Source: Pseudooceanicola nanhaiensis DSM 18065 (lineage in GTDB: Bacteria; Pseudomonadota; Alphaproteobacteria; Rhodobacterales; Rhodobacteraceae). Taken from it: DNA of 64,000 bases. Of the stretch, positions 41,078 to 49,969 are shown piece after piece. A program made the position numbers and the translations under genes. The notes beneath the pieces are model-generated. The model had not been told where the DNA came from and did not search any database. It was given only the letters and a program-made list of their open reading frames with translations. Location of the stretch: the NCBI RefSeq assembly GCF_000688295.1, contig NZ_JHZF01000011.1:1-64000 (forward strand). Direction: 5' to 3'. Within the stretch, counting starts at the first letter, position 1. Each line of letters opens with the position of its first letter.

Positions 41078-42514
41078 TCAACTGGAGCCAGGCAGTTTGA
41101 AGCCTTCCTCTTCGAGTATCCTGCTGATTTCTTGGTTCAGTGTCTGAAAGCTGCGCGGAGCCCACGTCTGTGTGGGGAAAGCGATCATCTCCGCGAACAA
41201 CGCTCGCAGCTTGAGCTCAGTTTCGTCCCCGTAAACTTCGCGTCCGCGTATGCGTTTCAAGGAGTGCCCCATGAGTTGGCCGCGCTCTTCGTTGTCGATG
41301 TTCAATCGGCGCATCCGAGACTCATAGCTGTGGCGCAAGCTACTGATCTTGTGATCCGGGGACGGCAGGAGTTCGTTGTCCTTGAAGAACTTCATGACCG
41401 CGTTGGAAAAGTTGGCGTTGCCGCGGTATCGCGGGAAGCCGTCGGGGTGGCGCTGGACTGCTTCAAGTGCAGCGCCAACGAGCGGGACCTTCCGGATCGA
41501 CGAGCCGGTCTTAACGTCGCGGCGGTGCCCAGCTTTGTCGCCGGGCGAGGGCATCTCGACCTCGATAGCCAAGTGCGGGATCTCGTGATCCAAATGGATT
41601 GCGGACGCAGGAGAGTCGTATACCTCTGACGCCCGACAACCGGTCTCTGCCATGACGATCAGGATGTCTCTGGCCTCGTCGTTCAATCTGTCTGTCTTTC
41701 CAGGCGAAAGGATCGTCTCCCTGATCCAGGAAGGCTTGAATTCTTTCTTGCTCGATCTCGCGCTCTTCTTCTCCCATGGCTGCTTATCGTCGATGCGAAT
41801 ACCTTGGCATGGATTTTCGAAGAGGTCGATTTCGAGATCGGAATAGAAGGCATCGATCATTGCCTCGAGATAACCGAGGTGCTTGTTCGCGTATCCAGTT
41901 GCGACAGCTTTCTCCTCTACACGCTTCCTCCAGAGCCGCCGGACCGCGAAGATGTCCTGAACTGTAACGTCCTTGACCGGCTTGTCTCCGACCGCTGCGA
42001 CAAAGGCATCGGACGCGCGAATATACCGGTTCTTCCACTCACGCAGCTGGCGGTCGTTCTTTGCGAGCGTCTCCGAGATTAACAGCCGAGGCATGTCCAC
42101 GGAGAGCTCTGTGATGGTCGTTCCTGGTAGGTCGAAGCCGCCCAGAGCAGCTGCGAAGACAGCTGATTTCGCCTCGGGGTCGGATGCTTGCGCATAGGTC
42201 AAGGCTTCGAGCAATTGCGGAAGTGGCCCATCTGCAAGTGCCTGAGCATCCGTGAACCCACGGCCATGAGCCTTGGCGACAGCCAGGGTCGCCTGGAAGG
42301 CCTCTCTACTGCTCGCTGGGGCCACTTGAGCCAGCCGAGCGTCAAGTTCTGCAAGCCATTGCCGCTTCACGACCGGAGCAAGTGCGAGCGCTTCGGCTCT
42401 GCTATCTGTCTTCAGCGATTGGTTTACGTGAGAGCCCGAGTATACCGACGCGTAGCGGTCGGGGCGCCGCATGCGAAACCAATACGTATTGCCTCGAAGC
42501 CAGAGGTTCTTCAC
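41078..42514 (-). CDS. DUF6538-type tyrosine integrase
   Basis: The product is 478 residues. The N-terminal 60 residues (NLWLRGNTYWFRMRRPDRY) are a DUF6538 arm-binding domain. The catalytic domain has Arg294 in ETGCRASEVYD, His388 and Arg394-His395 in HKISSLRHSYE, His417 in LMGHS, and the nucleophile Tyr428 in REVYGD. It should move a genomic island at a chromosomal att site. It stands at the right end of the 20-kb redox/NO island, reading into it, and a decayed copy lies at the left end. No tRNA is visible next to it. Confidence 0.92.
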   Translation of the reverse strand: MKNLWLRGNTYWFRMRRPDRYASVYSGSHVNQSLKTDSRAEALALAPVVKRQWLAELDARLAQVAPASSREAFQATLAVAKAHGRGFTDAQALADGPLPQLLEALTYAQASDPEAKSAVFAAALGGFDLPGTTITELSVDMPRLLISETLAKNDRQLREWKNRYIRASDAFVAAVGDKPVKDVTVQDIFAVRRLWRKRVEEKAVATGYANKHLGYLEAMIDAFYSDLEIDLFENPCQGIRIDDKQPWEKKSARSSKKEFKPSWIRETILSPGKTDRLNDEARDILIVMAETGCRASEVYDSPASAIHLDHEIPHLAIEVEMPSPGDKAGHRRDVKTGSSIRKVPLVGAALEAVQRHPDGFPRYRGNANFSNAVMKFFKDNELLPSPDHKISSLRHSYESRMRRLNIDNEERGQLMGHSLKRIRGREVYGDETELKLRALFAEMIAFPTQTWAPRSFQTLNQEISRILEEEGFKLPGSS

Positions 42515-42535
42515 GGCTGCATCCTACCAAGAAAC

Positions 42536-42555
42536 TGTATCACGTTTTGTATCAC
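42536..42555. repeat. Paired direct repeats before the integrase gene
   Basis: TGTATCAC occurs at 42536-42543 and again at 42548-42555, 12 bases apart, about one helical turn. The position 22 bases upstream of the integrase start suggests arm-type or repressor binding sites. Confidence 0.45.
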
Positions 42556-42768
42556 ATTTGGGCATCATGTGGGCAGCGCTGTGGCGATTGCGTGCATCTC
42601 ATCTTTCTGGTTTCGTTGCAGAATTCGTCTCTCGTGCGCCGAAGCCCTTCGGCCGAGTGCTGCTGCCCCCGGGCACCACTTCCAAGGTCATCTCTGTGAC
42701 GTCGCTCCGGCTTCTTGCCGTAGCTCGGAGCCGTGGACGGTTTGTCCCGCGTTCACCTTCGCGAGGGC

Positions 42769-43806
42769 CTAGCTCGACTGTCGCCCGCAGGGCGCCCTCT
42801 CCGCGCCCGCCTGGCGTTTGATCGACCAGACCATGGCCACGTCGTATCCCGCGGCCTCCAGCATCTCGAGCTTCGATGTCCAGCCCGCCGGGCAGACGAC
42901 GAAGGCCGCGCCCATGCCGCGTGCGGCGAAGGCGGCTTCGGCGGCCCGCAGGAGCGCGGTCGCCCCCGCGCCGCCCTCTGCCAGCATTGCGGGGGCGCCG
43001 AAGTCGGGATGGAAGTAATCGTCGACGACCCCGGTGCCGCGGATGTCATGCGCGGGCGGGAAATGCATGCGTGAGGCGGGCTGGGCGATCACGTAGCCCT
43101 CCAGCCGGTCCGGATCGCCCGCGACCAGCATCTCGCGGTCGCGCAGCGTCAGGCTGCGGGTCATCCAGGCGGCGAAGCGCGCGTCGGCCTCCGGGTGCGG
43201 CTCCCAGAACGCGTCGATCCCGGAGAGGACCTGCCGGTTCTCGGCGCTGCGGATGACGATGCCCGGCACGTCGTCCTCGGTGGCGGCGCGGACGCCGGAG
43301 GGGCGGCCGTCTTCGCCGAGATCGGTGCGCGAGAGGTAGAGCGTCAGCGGGTCGTATCCGCGCGCCGCGAAGGCCGTCTGCCACGTGGCGCCGGTGACGA
43401 AGCTCGACAGGAGCAGTTCGGCCCCGGCTGCACGCATGGCCTCTTCCGCAGCCGCCACCAGCGCATCGACGGTGCCCGCGGGCGCGTCGGCCGCGGTCTG
43501 GCTGTCGGCGAGGATCAGGCCCGGCGGTCCGAAGGCGCCCGCGTAGATCGGCGGGACCGGCAGCAGCATGGCGTGGATGACACCGGTGAGTGCGCCGTCG
43601 CTTTCGCCGACCAGCCAGAATTGCCGGACCGGCTGGTCCTCGGCCGTCAGGGCGAAGCGCAGCGCCTCCTCGATCCGGGCGGGCGCATCCGCGGCGATGC
43701 GCCAGAGGACCGGGTCCAGCGCGTGGCGTTCCTCGGCGTCCTGCAAGAGGAGCGGGACGAGGCGCGGGATGTCCACGGGGGTGGCGGGGCGGGTGTGCTG
43801 GGTCAT
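42769..43806 (-). CDS. GNAT-family acetyltransferase-like protein, two-domain
   Basis: The product is 345 residues from ATG 43806; a longer frame beginning with GTG at 43872 lacks a ribosome site. The first half has features of an acyl-CoA fold (ALTGVIHAMLLPVPPIYAG, then FVTGATWQTAFAARGYDPL), and the second repeats the same layout (VRAATEDDVPGIVIRSAENR, then AARGMGAAFVVCPAGW and MLEAAGYDVAMVWSIKR). It probably transfers an acetyl group to an unknown amine. It is the first core-like gene right of the integrase. Confidence 0.75.
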   Translation of the reverse strand: MTQHTRPATPVDIPRLVPLLLQDAEERHALDPVLWRIAADAPARIEEALRFALTAEDQPVRQFWLVGESDGALTGVIHAMLLPVPPIYAGAFGPPGLILADSQTAADAPAGTVDALVAAAEEAMRAAGAELLLSSFVTGATWQTAFAARGYDPLTLYLSRTDLGEDGRPSGVRAATEDDVPGIVIRSAENRQVLSGIDAFWEPHPEADARFAAWMTRSLTLRDREMLVAGDPDRLEGYVIAQPASRMHFPPAHDIRGTGVVDDYFHPDFGAPAMLAEGGAGATALLRAAEAAFAARGMGAAFVVCPAGWTSKLEMLEAAGYDVAMVWSIKRQAGAERAPCGRQSS

Positions 43807-44044
43807 CGCGGGGTCGCGCTCGAGGCCTTCTTCGTCGATTTCGGCGAGACGGGGACGCAGGGGACGCTCCACCTCGGGTCCTCGACCGCGACGAAATGGC
43901 TGATGCCGCGGATGGAGGGCTTCGCCGCCCCCGCAACAGCGTGACGCCTCGATCCCGAAGCGACCCGCGAGCCCCGCCAGCGGAATTGAGTTACGCTAGG
44001 GAAGGTGCTACCCCGGTCGTACAATCTGCGCTGGAGGAAACGCG

Positions 44045-47005
44045 ATGGCACTCTCGGATGAAGGTCTCACCTTTCTGGCGAAGTATTGCGACGCAAGCGG
44101 CTTCCTGAAGGCGCGGCTCGCCGAGCGGCGGGAGGAACTCAGGCAGCTTGCGGCCCGGCCCACGGGCGGAGAGCACGTGATCAGGGCCTCGGACATCGGG
44201 CGCGCGCGCGATCCGGAGGACAAGGCCGGAGAAAATGCCGCGATCGATGCGGCCGATGCCGCGGCCGCGAAGCTGGGCGCCAAGCTCGAGGCGACGGGGC
44301 GCGGCGGCGACCAGCAGCTCGCACCCGGCCGGAAGACACAGCACCTGACCGAGATCCTTCTCAGGGACGAGGACGGGCTGAACGCCAAACAGATCACCGA
44401 CAAGATCGCGACCGTGGACCGCGCGACAAGAGAGCTTGCGGCAAGGCAGATCGACTCGGGCATGACGCAGCCCGAGAAGAACGCGATCGCGGACGCCCGG
44501 CAGAAGGTGGCCCATGCCAAGGCTGCCGTCGTCTATGTCGAGACCCAGATGGCGCAGCTGCAGCTTGCGACCCCCGGATCTTCGCCCCGGGACGGCAAGA
44601 ACCGCGCCATCGCGGCGCTGGCGGACGAAGTGGGGCAGTACAGCCTCTCGCATTACGCCTCGCGGCACGGGCCGCAGACCACGATCGACGAGCATGTCGC
44701 CCGCGTCGCGACGGGCTTCGCGCCCGACGATGCGCGGCCGGTGCCCGGCACGCGCACGGTGTTGTCGCGCGACTGGGTGGATGCCGGCGGCACGCCCGTG
44801 AAGGGCGAGAACGTGACGGTGCCCGACGTGCGCGAGATGGGGCCGCATGGCGTCGGCGCGGCCAGCCGGATCGGCTCGGCCGAGGAGGGGCTCTTCATGG
44901 TCGAGGACGCGCTGTCCGACGCTCATGCGGCCCGGTCCGGGGGCCAGGTCGGCGACAATGCGAAGCTGGTGAAGCTCGCCAAGAATCCCGCGACCGGCCC
45001 CGTGGTGGGCGATGCCGTCGAGCTTGAGAAGGTCGGCACCGACTATGTCGACGACGCGGGGACTCCGCTGTCTTCGCCGAAACAGCTCCGGAGCACGGCG
45101 CAGTTGCAGGCAGATAAGGAGAAACAGCTCGGACGGCCCCTGACGCCCGCCGAGGCGACTGCCGCGGCCAACGCGACCAAGAGCGACCTGGTCAAGCAAC
45201 AGATCATCGACTCGCGGGCGAAGTCGGTGATGATCGACCGCGAGGTGCGCAGTTCCAAGGTCGTTATGGTTGCCGATCCGGACGGCGGGTTCCGCACGGT
45301 CACGGCCTTCCCCGAGAAGTCGGTCGCGGCGGAGTTCGGGGTGGCGCCGCAGCGCCAGACCCGGCTCGACAACAGCACGCCTCCGGCGGCGCCCGGCCCG
45401 GACCCGATGATCGCCCTGACGCAGGCGGCGCAGGATGCCGAGACCCTCGCGACCACCGCGCGCTCGGAGGCCGACAATGCGCGCAAGGCGGCCGAGGACA
45501 GCGTGGCCGACGGCTTCGCCGCGGTGATGGCCGATCCCGCCCATGTGGCCGAGCTGAGCGCGCTCCAGCAGGCCGCGCGCGCCGAAGCCGCGGCCCGGTC
45601 CGAGCGCGACGCCGCGGCGGCCGCGCTGCTGCGCGGGCAGCAGGTCAAGACCGAGCTGGAGGACCGCAAGACCGAGGCCGAGAGCCGCCTGAGCGCGGCG
45701 ACCACGGCTGTCGGCCCGGCGAAGCTCGCGCATGACACCACCCCCGGGGATCGCGCCCTCGAAATCGCGTGGCGGGCCGCGACGGAGGAGGAGGAGACCG
45801 CCAAGGCGGATCTCGCGACGCTCCAGTCCCGGCTGGACCGTGTCACGACGCTTGTCGACGAGATGGGGGAGGCGAACAAGACGGCGACGACGGCGCTCGA
45901 TGAGGCCACCAGGGCGGCAGGCGCCGCAGCCGACGCCGCGCGCAAGGCGGGGGCCTCGGCCGAGCATGTCACGGCGGCGGCGGCCACGGGGGCGGCGATG
46001 CAGGCGGCGGTGGCGGCCTGCGACGCGAAGCTGTCCGAGTTGCGGACCCTCGCGGCGAAGGCCGACTTCGCGCGCAACCGGCTCGACGAGGCCAGGGAGG
46101 CGGCCGATCCCGCCGCGTCCGATGCCTCCGACACGAATGTCGCGGCGATGCGCGCCGAGAGGGGCAACACGCTGAAGGACGCGCTCGCCAGGGGCGACGG
46201 TGATTTCGAGGCGGCGAAACAGGCGTGGCTGGACGAGGTCGCCTCGGTCGAGAAGATGTTCGCCGACGATGCGGACCTGAGGGAAGAGACGCTCGCCCGG
46301 CTGAAGGAGGCCGAGGAAGAGGCCGCGGCCCGGATGGCGGCCCGCGTCGACGCGCTGGCGCAGGCCGCGGTCGCGCAATCCGCGCTGTCGCCGGGCGTTG
46401 ACGGAGCGGCGGCGCAGACGGCGGTCGACACCGCCCGCGCCGAGCTGGAGAAGGCCCGCGAGGCCCTGAAGTCGAGCCGGCGCGACCTCAGGACCAACGA
46501 GGCGCTGGTGCGGGCGCAGAAACTCCTCGACGCGGCCGCGGTCGGCGTCGCCCGCGCCCGGGCCGAGGCCGTGGCGGCCGAGGTGCGCGCCGCGAAGGCC
46601 GAGGCCGATGGCGCCCCCGATGCGGTGGCGCTGCGGCAGGCGGCGACCCTGCGCCGGGCCGAGGAGGACCTGGCCGAGGCGCAATACGAGGACCACAGGG
46701 CGCGGGAGGACCTGCACGATGCGAAGACCGCGCTGCGCCTCGTGCAGCTGGACAACGCCCGGCTGAACGGCCGGATCCTCGCGGCGGAAGACGAGGTCGC
46801 CAGGAGTCCGGTGCCGAAAACGAGGGAGATGGCGCGGCTCGAGGACGTCACGCTGCCGGCGCTTCGTCAACGGAAGCAGGCGTCCGACGGCCAGCTCGCG
46901 GCGGCCCGGACAGGGTATGACGATGCGATCCGGCAGAACCGGGACGCCGTCGAAAGGGTGAAGCGCTGCGAGGAGGCCGTCGTGGCGGCGATGCCGGCGA
47001 ACTGA
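44045..47005 (+). CDS. Large alanine-rich coiled-coil protein with a possible RNase-like domain
   Basis: The product is 986 residues from ATG 44045, with CTGGAGGAAA upstream. Residues 1-190 are helical. Residues 195-425 are a mixed segment with SLSHYASRHGPQTTIDEHVA (His203, His208, His217) and, at its end, KVVMVADPDGGFRTVTAFPE. A histidine near the start and a final strand ending in T[AS][YF]P recall RNase A/BECR-fold toxins of contact-dependent systems. Residues 440-986 are a long coiled coil. No signal peptide, repeats or immunity gene are seen. The toxin reading is tentative; a structural or cell-envelope role is also possible. Confidence 0.6.
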   Translation: MALSDEGLTFLAKYCDASGFLKARLAERREELRQLAARPTGGEHVIRASDIGRARDPEDKAGENAAIDAADAAAAKLGAKLEATGRGGDQQLAPGRKTQHLTEILLRDEDGLNAKQITDKIATVDRATRELAARQIDSGMTQPEKNAIADARQKVAHAKAAVVYVETQMAQLQLATPGSSPRDGKNRAIAALADEVGQYSLSHYASRHGPQTTIDEHVARVATGFAPDDARPVPGTRTVLSRDWVDAGGTPVKGENVTVPDVREMGPHGVGAASRIGSAEEGLFMVEDALSDAHAARSGGQVGDNAKLVKLAKNPATGPVVGDAVELEKVGTDYVDDAGTPLSSPKQLRSTAQLQADKEKQLGRPLTPAEATAAANATKSDLVKQQIIDSRAKSVMIDREVRSSKVVMVADPDGGFRTVTAFPEKSVAAEFGVAPQRQTRLDNSTPPAAPGPDPMIALTQAAQDAETLATTARSEADNARKAAEDSVADGFAAVMADPAHVAELSALQQAARAEAAARSERDAAAAALLRGQQVKTELEDRKTEAESRLSAATTAVGPAKLAHDTTPGDRALEIAWRAATEEEETAKADLATLQSRLDRVTTLVDEMGEANKTATTALDEATRAAGAAADAARKAGASAEHVTAAAATGAAMQAAVAACDAKLSELRTLAAKADFARNRLDEAREAADPAASDASDTNVAAMRAERGNTLKDALARGDGDFEAAKQAWLDEVASVEKMFADDADLREETLARLKEAEEEAAARMAARVDALAQAAVAQSALSPGVDGAAAQTAVDTARAELEKAREALKSSRRDLRTNEALVRAQKLLDAAAVGVARARAEAVAAEVRAAKAEADGAPDAVALRQAATLRRAEEDLAEAQYEDHRAREDLHDAKTALRLVQLDNARLNGRILAAEDEVARSPVPKTREMARLEDVTLPALRQRKQASDGQLAAARTGYDDAIRQNRDAVERVKRCEEAVVAAMPAN

Positions 47006-47008
47006 GGC

Positions 47009-48670
47009 TCAGGTCGCGGAATAGCTTGTCCGGCCGCCGCAGATCGTCATGCGGATCCCCATCTTTGACAGGGCGGTCGGGGCGGTCGCCTCGATGTCGC
47101 CGTCGAGGATCACGATGTCGGCCAGCTTGCCGGGCGCGAGCGAGCCCTTGATCGCCTCGGTGTGCTCGGCATAGGCGCCGCCGATCGTGTAGCCGCGCAG
47201 CGCCGCCTCGAGGGTGAAGCGCTGGTCGGGCACGCCATCGGTCCAGGCGGCGCGTGTGGTCGCGGATTCGAGCCCCAGCAGGATCGACACCGGCGAGACC
47301 GGCCAGTCGGAAGCCAGCGCGATATGGGCCCCGTTGTCGGCCAGCCGCTGCCAGGCGAAGGCGTCCTCCCAGCGGTCGCGACCGATGTTGGTGAGCGTCG
47401 GCTCCAGCGGCAGACCGGCGCATCCCGGCGCGTGCGGCGGCTGGATCGAGGCGGTGATGCCGAGCGGGCCGAGGCGGGCGAAATCGCCCGGCGCCACCAG
47501 TTCGAGATGCTCGATCCGGTGCCGGATGCCGCTGTCGCCGTTGGCCCTGCGCGCCGCCTCGAAGCCGTCGAGGACGCGGGTCGTGGCGGCGTCGCCGATG
47601 GAATGCACCGCGATCTGAAGCCCCATGGCGTCGATCTTCGTGGCGAGCGCGGCGAAGCGGTCGGCCTCGAACCGGCCGGTGGAGCGGAAGCCCGGCTGGC
47701 CGGGGTAATCGTTGTGCACGAAGGCGGTGCGGCTGTCGATCACGCCGTCCATGAAGAACTTCACGAAGCCCGAGGCGAGCCATTCGTCGTTCCAGCGGGC
47801 AGTCATCTCCTCGGCACGGGAAAGCTCGGACTCGTCCATGTCGGGGACGAAATGGAAGGGCACGCGGACGCGAACGTCGAGCTCTCCGCGGCGGCGGAGC
47901 TCGTCGAGAAGCTCGAGCGTGTAGAGATTGCCGTCCATGTTGACGATCGAGGTGATCCCGTGCCGCGCCACGTGGTCGAGACCGCGCTTCATGTGGGCCA
48001 GGTCCTCTTCCCGTTCGGCGGCCGTCGGGGCGGGGTCGGGCTCCCCGCCCGTGTTCAGCCCCTCCATCATGCGCGCCTGCCCGCCAAGCGCCAGCACCGG
48101 GGCGTAGGCTTCGGGCTCGTAGAGCGCGCCGGTGGCCAGCCCGTCCTCGCCCATCACCACCTCGTGCCCGGGCGCCGTCTCGCGGCCATGGAGGACGCCC
48201 GCCGCGTCCAGCGCGGCGGTGTTGGCCCAGACGGTGTGATGGTCGTGACCGACCAGCGCCAGCGGGCGGTCGGGCAGGATCTCGTCCAGCAGCGCCTTGG
48301 GCGCGCGGTCGCCGAAGACGCCGTAGTCCGGTGCCTGGCAGGTGATGAGCGGCCGGTCCGGATGCGCCGCGGCAAAGTCGCGGATCAGATCGCGCATCCT
48401 GTCGGGGTCGGCGAGGTTGTCGAGCTGGAGGTTCATCAGCTCCGCACCGCCGATGAAGAGGTGCAGGTGGCTTTCGATGAAGCCCGGCAGCACGGTGCCG
48501 CCCTGCGCGTCGATCCGGTCGGTCCCGGGGCCGGCCAGCGCCTCGATCTCCGCTGTGCTGCCGACGGCGAGGATGCGGTCGCCGGCCATCGCCACCGCCT
48601 CGGCCCGGGGGGCGTCGGGCTCCATCGTGAGGACCTTGGCGTTGGTGATGATCCGGTCGGCCTGTGGCAT
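47009..48670 (-). CDS. Metal-dependent amidohydrolase (YtcJ-like)
   Basis: The product is 553 residues. GGTVLPGFIESHLHLFIGGA carries the HxH metal site, HSIGDAATTRVLDGFE and RHRIEHLELV give later ligands, and IALASDWPVSP gives the catalytic Asp. This matches the YtcJ/imidazolonepropionase-like branch of amidohydrolases, which cleave amides or formamides. It starts three bases after the serine hydrolase gene in the polyamine-transport operon. It may cleave an N-acyl amine imported by that transporter. Confidence 0.88.
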   Translation of the reverse strand: MPQADRIITNAKVLTMEPDAPRAEAVAMAGDRILAVGSTAEIEALAGPGTDRIDAQGGTVLPGFIESHLHLFIGGAELMNLQLDNLADPDRMRDLIRDFAAAHPDRPLITCQAPDYGVFGDRAPKALLDEILPDRPLALVGHDHHTVWANTAALDAAGVLHGRETAPGHEVVMGEDGLATGALYEPEAYAPVLALGGQARMMEGLNTGGEPDPAPTAAEREEDLAHMKRGLDHVARHGITSIVNMDGNLYTLELLDELRRRGELDVRVRVPFHFVPDMDESELSRAEEMTARWNDEWLASGFVKFFMDGVIDSRTAFVHNDYPGQPGFRSTGRFEADRFAALATKIDAMGLQIAVHSIGDAATTRVLDGFEAARRANGDSGIRHRIEHLELVAPGDFARLGPLGITASIQPPHAPGCAGLPLEPTLTNIGRDRWEDAFAWQRLADNGAHIALASDWPVSPVSILLGLESATTRAAWTDGVPDQRFTLEAALRGYTIGGAYAEHTEAIKGSLAPGKLADIVILDGDIEATAPTALSKMGIRMTICGGRTSYSAT

Positions 48671-48673
48671 GTC

Positions 48674-49906
48674 TCAGTGTCCTTCGGTAAGCGCGCTGCG
48701 GATCGCATCGATGGCGCGGAACGTGTCGGCGGTCAATTCCGGCATCAGGAAATCGGGCCAGGTGGAAAGCTTGGTCACCACCAGATCGCTTTCCGGGTCG
48801 ACATAGATCAGCTGTCCGAAGACGCCCGCCGCGTAGACGTCGCCGCGGTCCGCGTCGCGGATCCACCAGAACCGGCGGTAGGCCCCGTTGGGCGAGACGA
48901 GCTTGCGCGCCTCGCCGAAGACCGAAGGGTCGCCGTCGCGCATCTGGTCGATCCAGCCCTCCGGCACGATCTGCGTCTCGCCGGCGCGGCCCCGGTTGCG
49001 GACCAGGAGGCCGATCCGGGCGAAATCCCGGAGCGTCGCGTTGAAGCCGCCGTCCGCCAGCGCGGTGCCGGCCGTGTCGACGGTGAAGCAGGCGTCCCGG
49101 GCCGGGCCGATCCGCTGCCAGATCCGCTCGGACAGCAGGGGCGCGAGCGCCCTGCCGCTTGCGCGTTCCAGCGCCCAGGCAAGCACGTCGGTCTCGATCG
49201 AGCGGTAGTCGAAATCCGAGCCGTGCGGGCGGATGCGGGGCAGGGTGGGGATCACGTCGCGGATCGTCGTGGGGGCGGCGCCCTGCGCATGGGGCCGCCA
49301 GCCCGAGGCGATGTCGATCCGGGTCATGTCGCTGCCGGGGGTGTTGTAATCCTCGGTGAAGCGGACGCCCGAGCGCATGTCGAGCACCTGGTCGAGCGTC
49401 GCGTCGCCGTAGCCGCAGCCTGCGAGTTCGGGGATCAGCGTCGCGAGCGGCGCGTCCAGGTCGAGCGCGCCTTCGCCGTGGATCACGCCGGCGAGCAGGC
49501 CGGTCACGGATTTCGCCACCGATTGCGACAGGTGCAGCGTCTCGGGGGCCATGCCGTTGAAATAGCGTTCGAAGACGACCCGGCCGCGATGCATCACGAG
49601 GAAGCCGTCGGTATAGGTGTCGGCCAAGACCCGGCTCAGCGTCGTCCGCCCGGTCGACAGCGGCACGGCGAGGTCGTCGAGCGGTTGCGGCGCCTCCTCC
49701 AGCCGGGCCACGGGGCCGAAGCCGCGGAACACCTCGACCGTGGGGATCAGGCTGCGGACGTTCTGGAAGCTCCAGCGGTTGAACGGCGCAAGGTCCCAGT
49801 TCTCGAGCGTCGGGCGCTTCTCGGGCGGGGGCGGGAAGCCCTCCATGATGCCAAGCTGGCGGGCCGTCTTCGGCGCGGCTTTCGGGGGCAGCGTCAGGTT
49901 CGCCAT
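48674..49906 (-). CDS. Serine hydrolase of the class C beta-lactamase/EstB family
   Basis: The product is 410 residues. The nucleophile motif SxxK is SVAK in LSQSVAKSVTGLLAG, and YRS in FDYRSIETDVLAWALERAS is the second motif. No signal peptide is present, so it is probably cytoplasmic. Family members hydrolyse esters or amides, including nylon-oligomer-like and peptide substrates. It follows potD across a hairpin and precedes the amidohydrolase, which points to successive cleavage of an imported amide. Confidence 0.88.
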   Translation of the reverse strand: MANLTLPPKAAPKTARQLGIMEGFPPPPEKRPTLENWDLAPFNRWSFQNVRSLIPTVEVFRGFGPVARLEEAPQPLDDLAVPLSTGRTTLSRVLADTYTDGFLVMHRGRVVFERYFNGMAPETLHLSQSVAKSVTGLLAGVIHGEGALDLDAPLATLIPELAGCGYGDATLDQVLDMRSGVRFTEDYNTPGSDMTRIDIASGWRPHAQGAAPTTIRDVIPTLPRIRPHGSDFDYRSIETDVLAWALERASGRALAPLLSERIWQRIGPARDACFTVDTAGTALADGGFNATLRDFARIGLLVRNRGRAGETQIVPEGWIDQMRDGDPSVFGEARKLVSPNGAYRRFWWIRDADRGDVYAAGVFGQLIYVDPESDLVVTKLSTWPDFLMPELTADTFRAIDAIRSALTEGH

Positions 49907-49933
49907 GGCAGGTCCTTCGGGGAAATCGGGCTT

Positions 49934-49960
49934 GGCGCGCGGGGCAGGCCCCCGCGCGCC
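49934..49960 (-). terminator. Intercistronic hairpin between the binding-protein and serine hydrolase genes
   Basis: GGCGCGCGGGG and CCCCGCGCGCC form an 11-pair stem with a five-base loop, ten bases past the binding-protein stop. There is no T-run. It may stabilise the upstream message and reduce read-through into the hydrolase genes. Confidence 0.6.
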
Positions 49961-49969
49961 GGTCGGGCC

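Noticed and set aside
40831..41100. 89-codon frame just after the histidine kinase gene
   Set aside because: It has a weak ribosome site but no recognisable domain, and it runs into the end of the convergent integrase gene.
43991..46870. Minus-strand frame of about 960 codons opposite the coiled-coil gene
   Set aside because: The composition is dominated by Arg, Gly, Leu and His, with no motifs. The plus strand has the ribosome site and balanced sequence.
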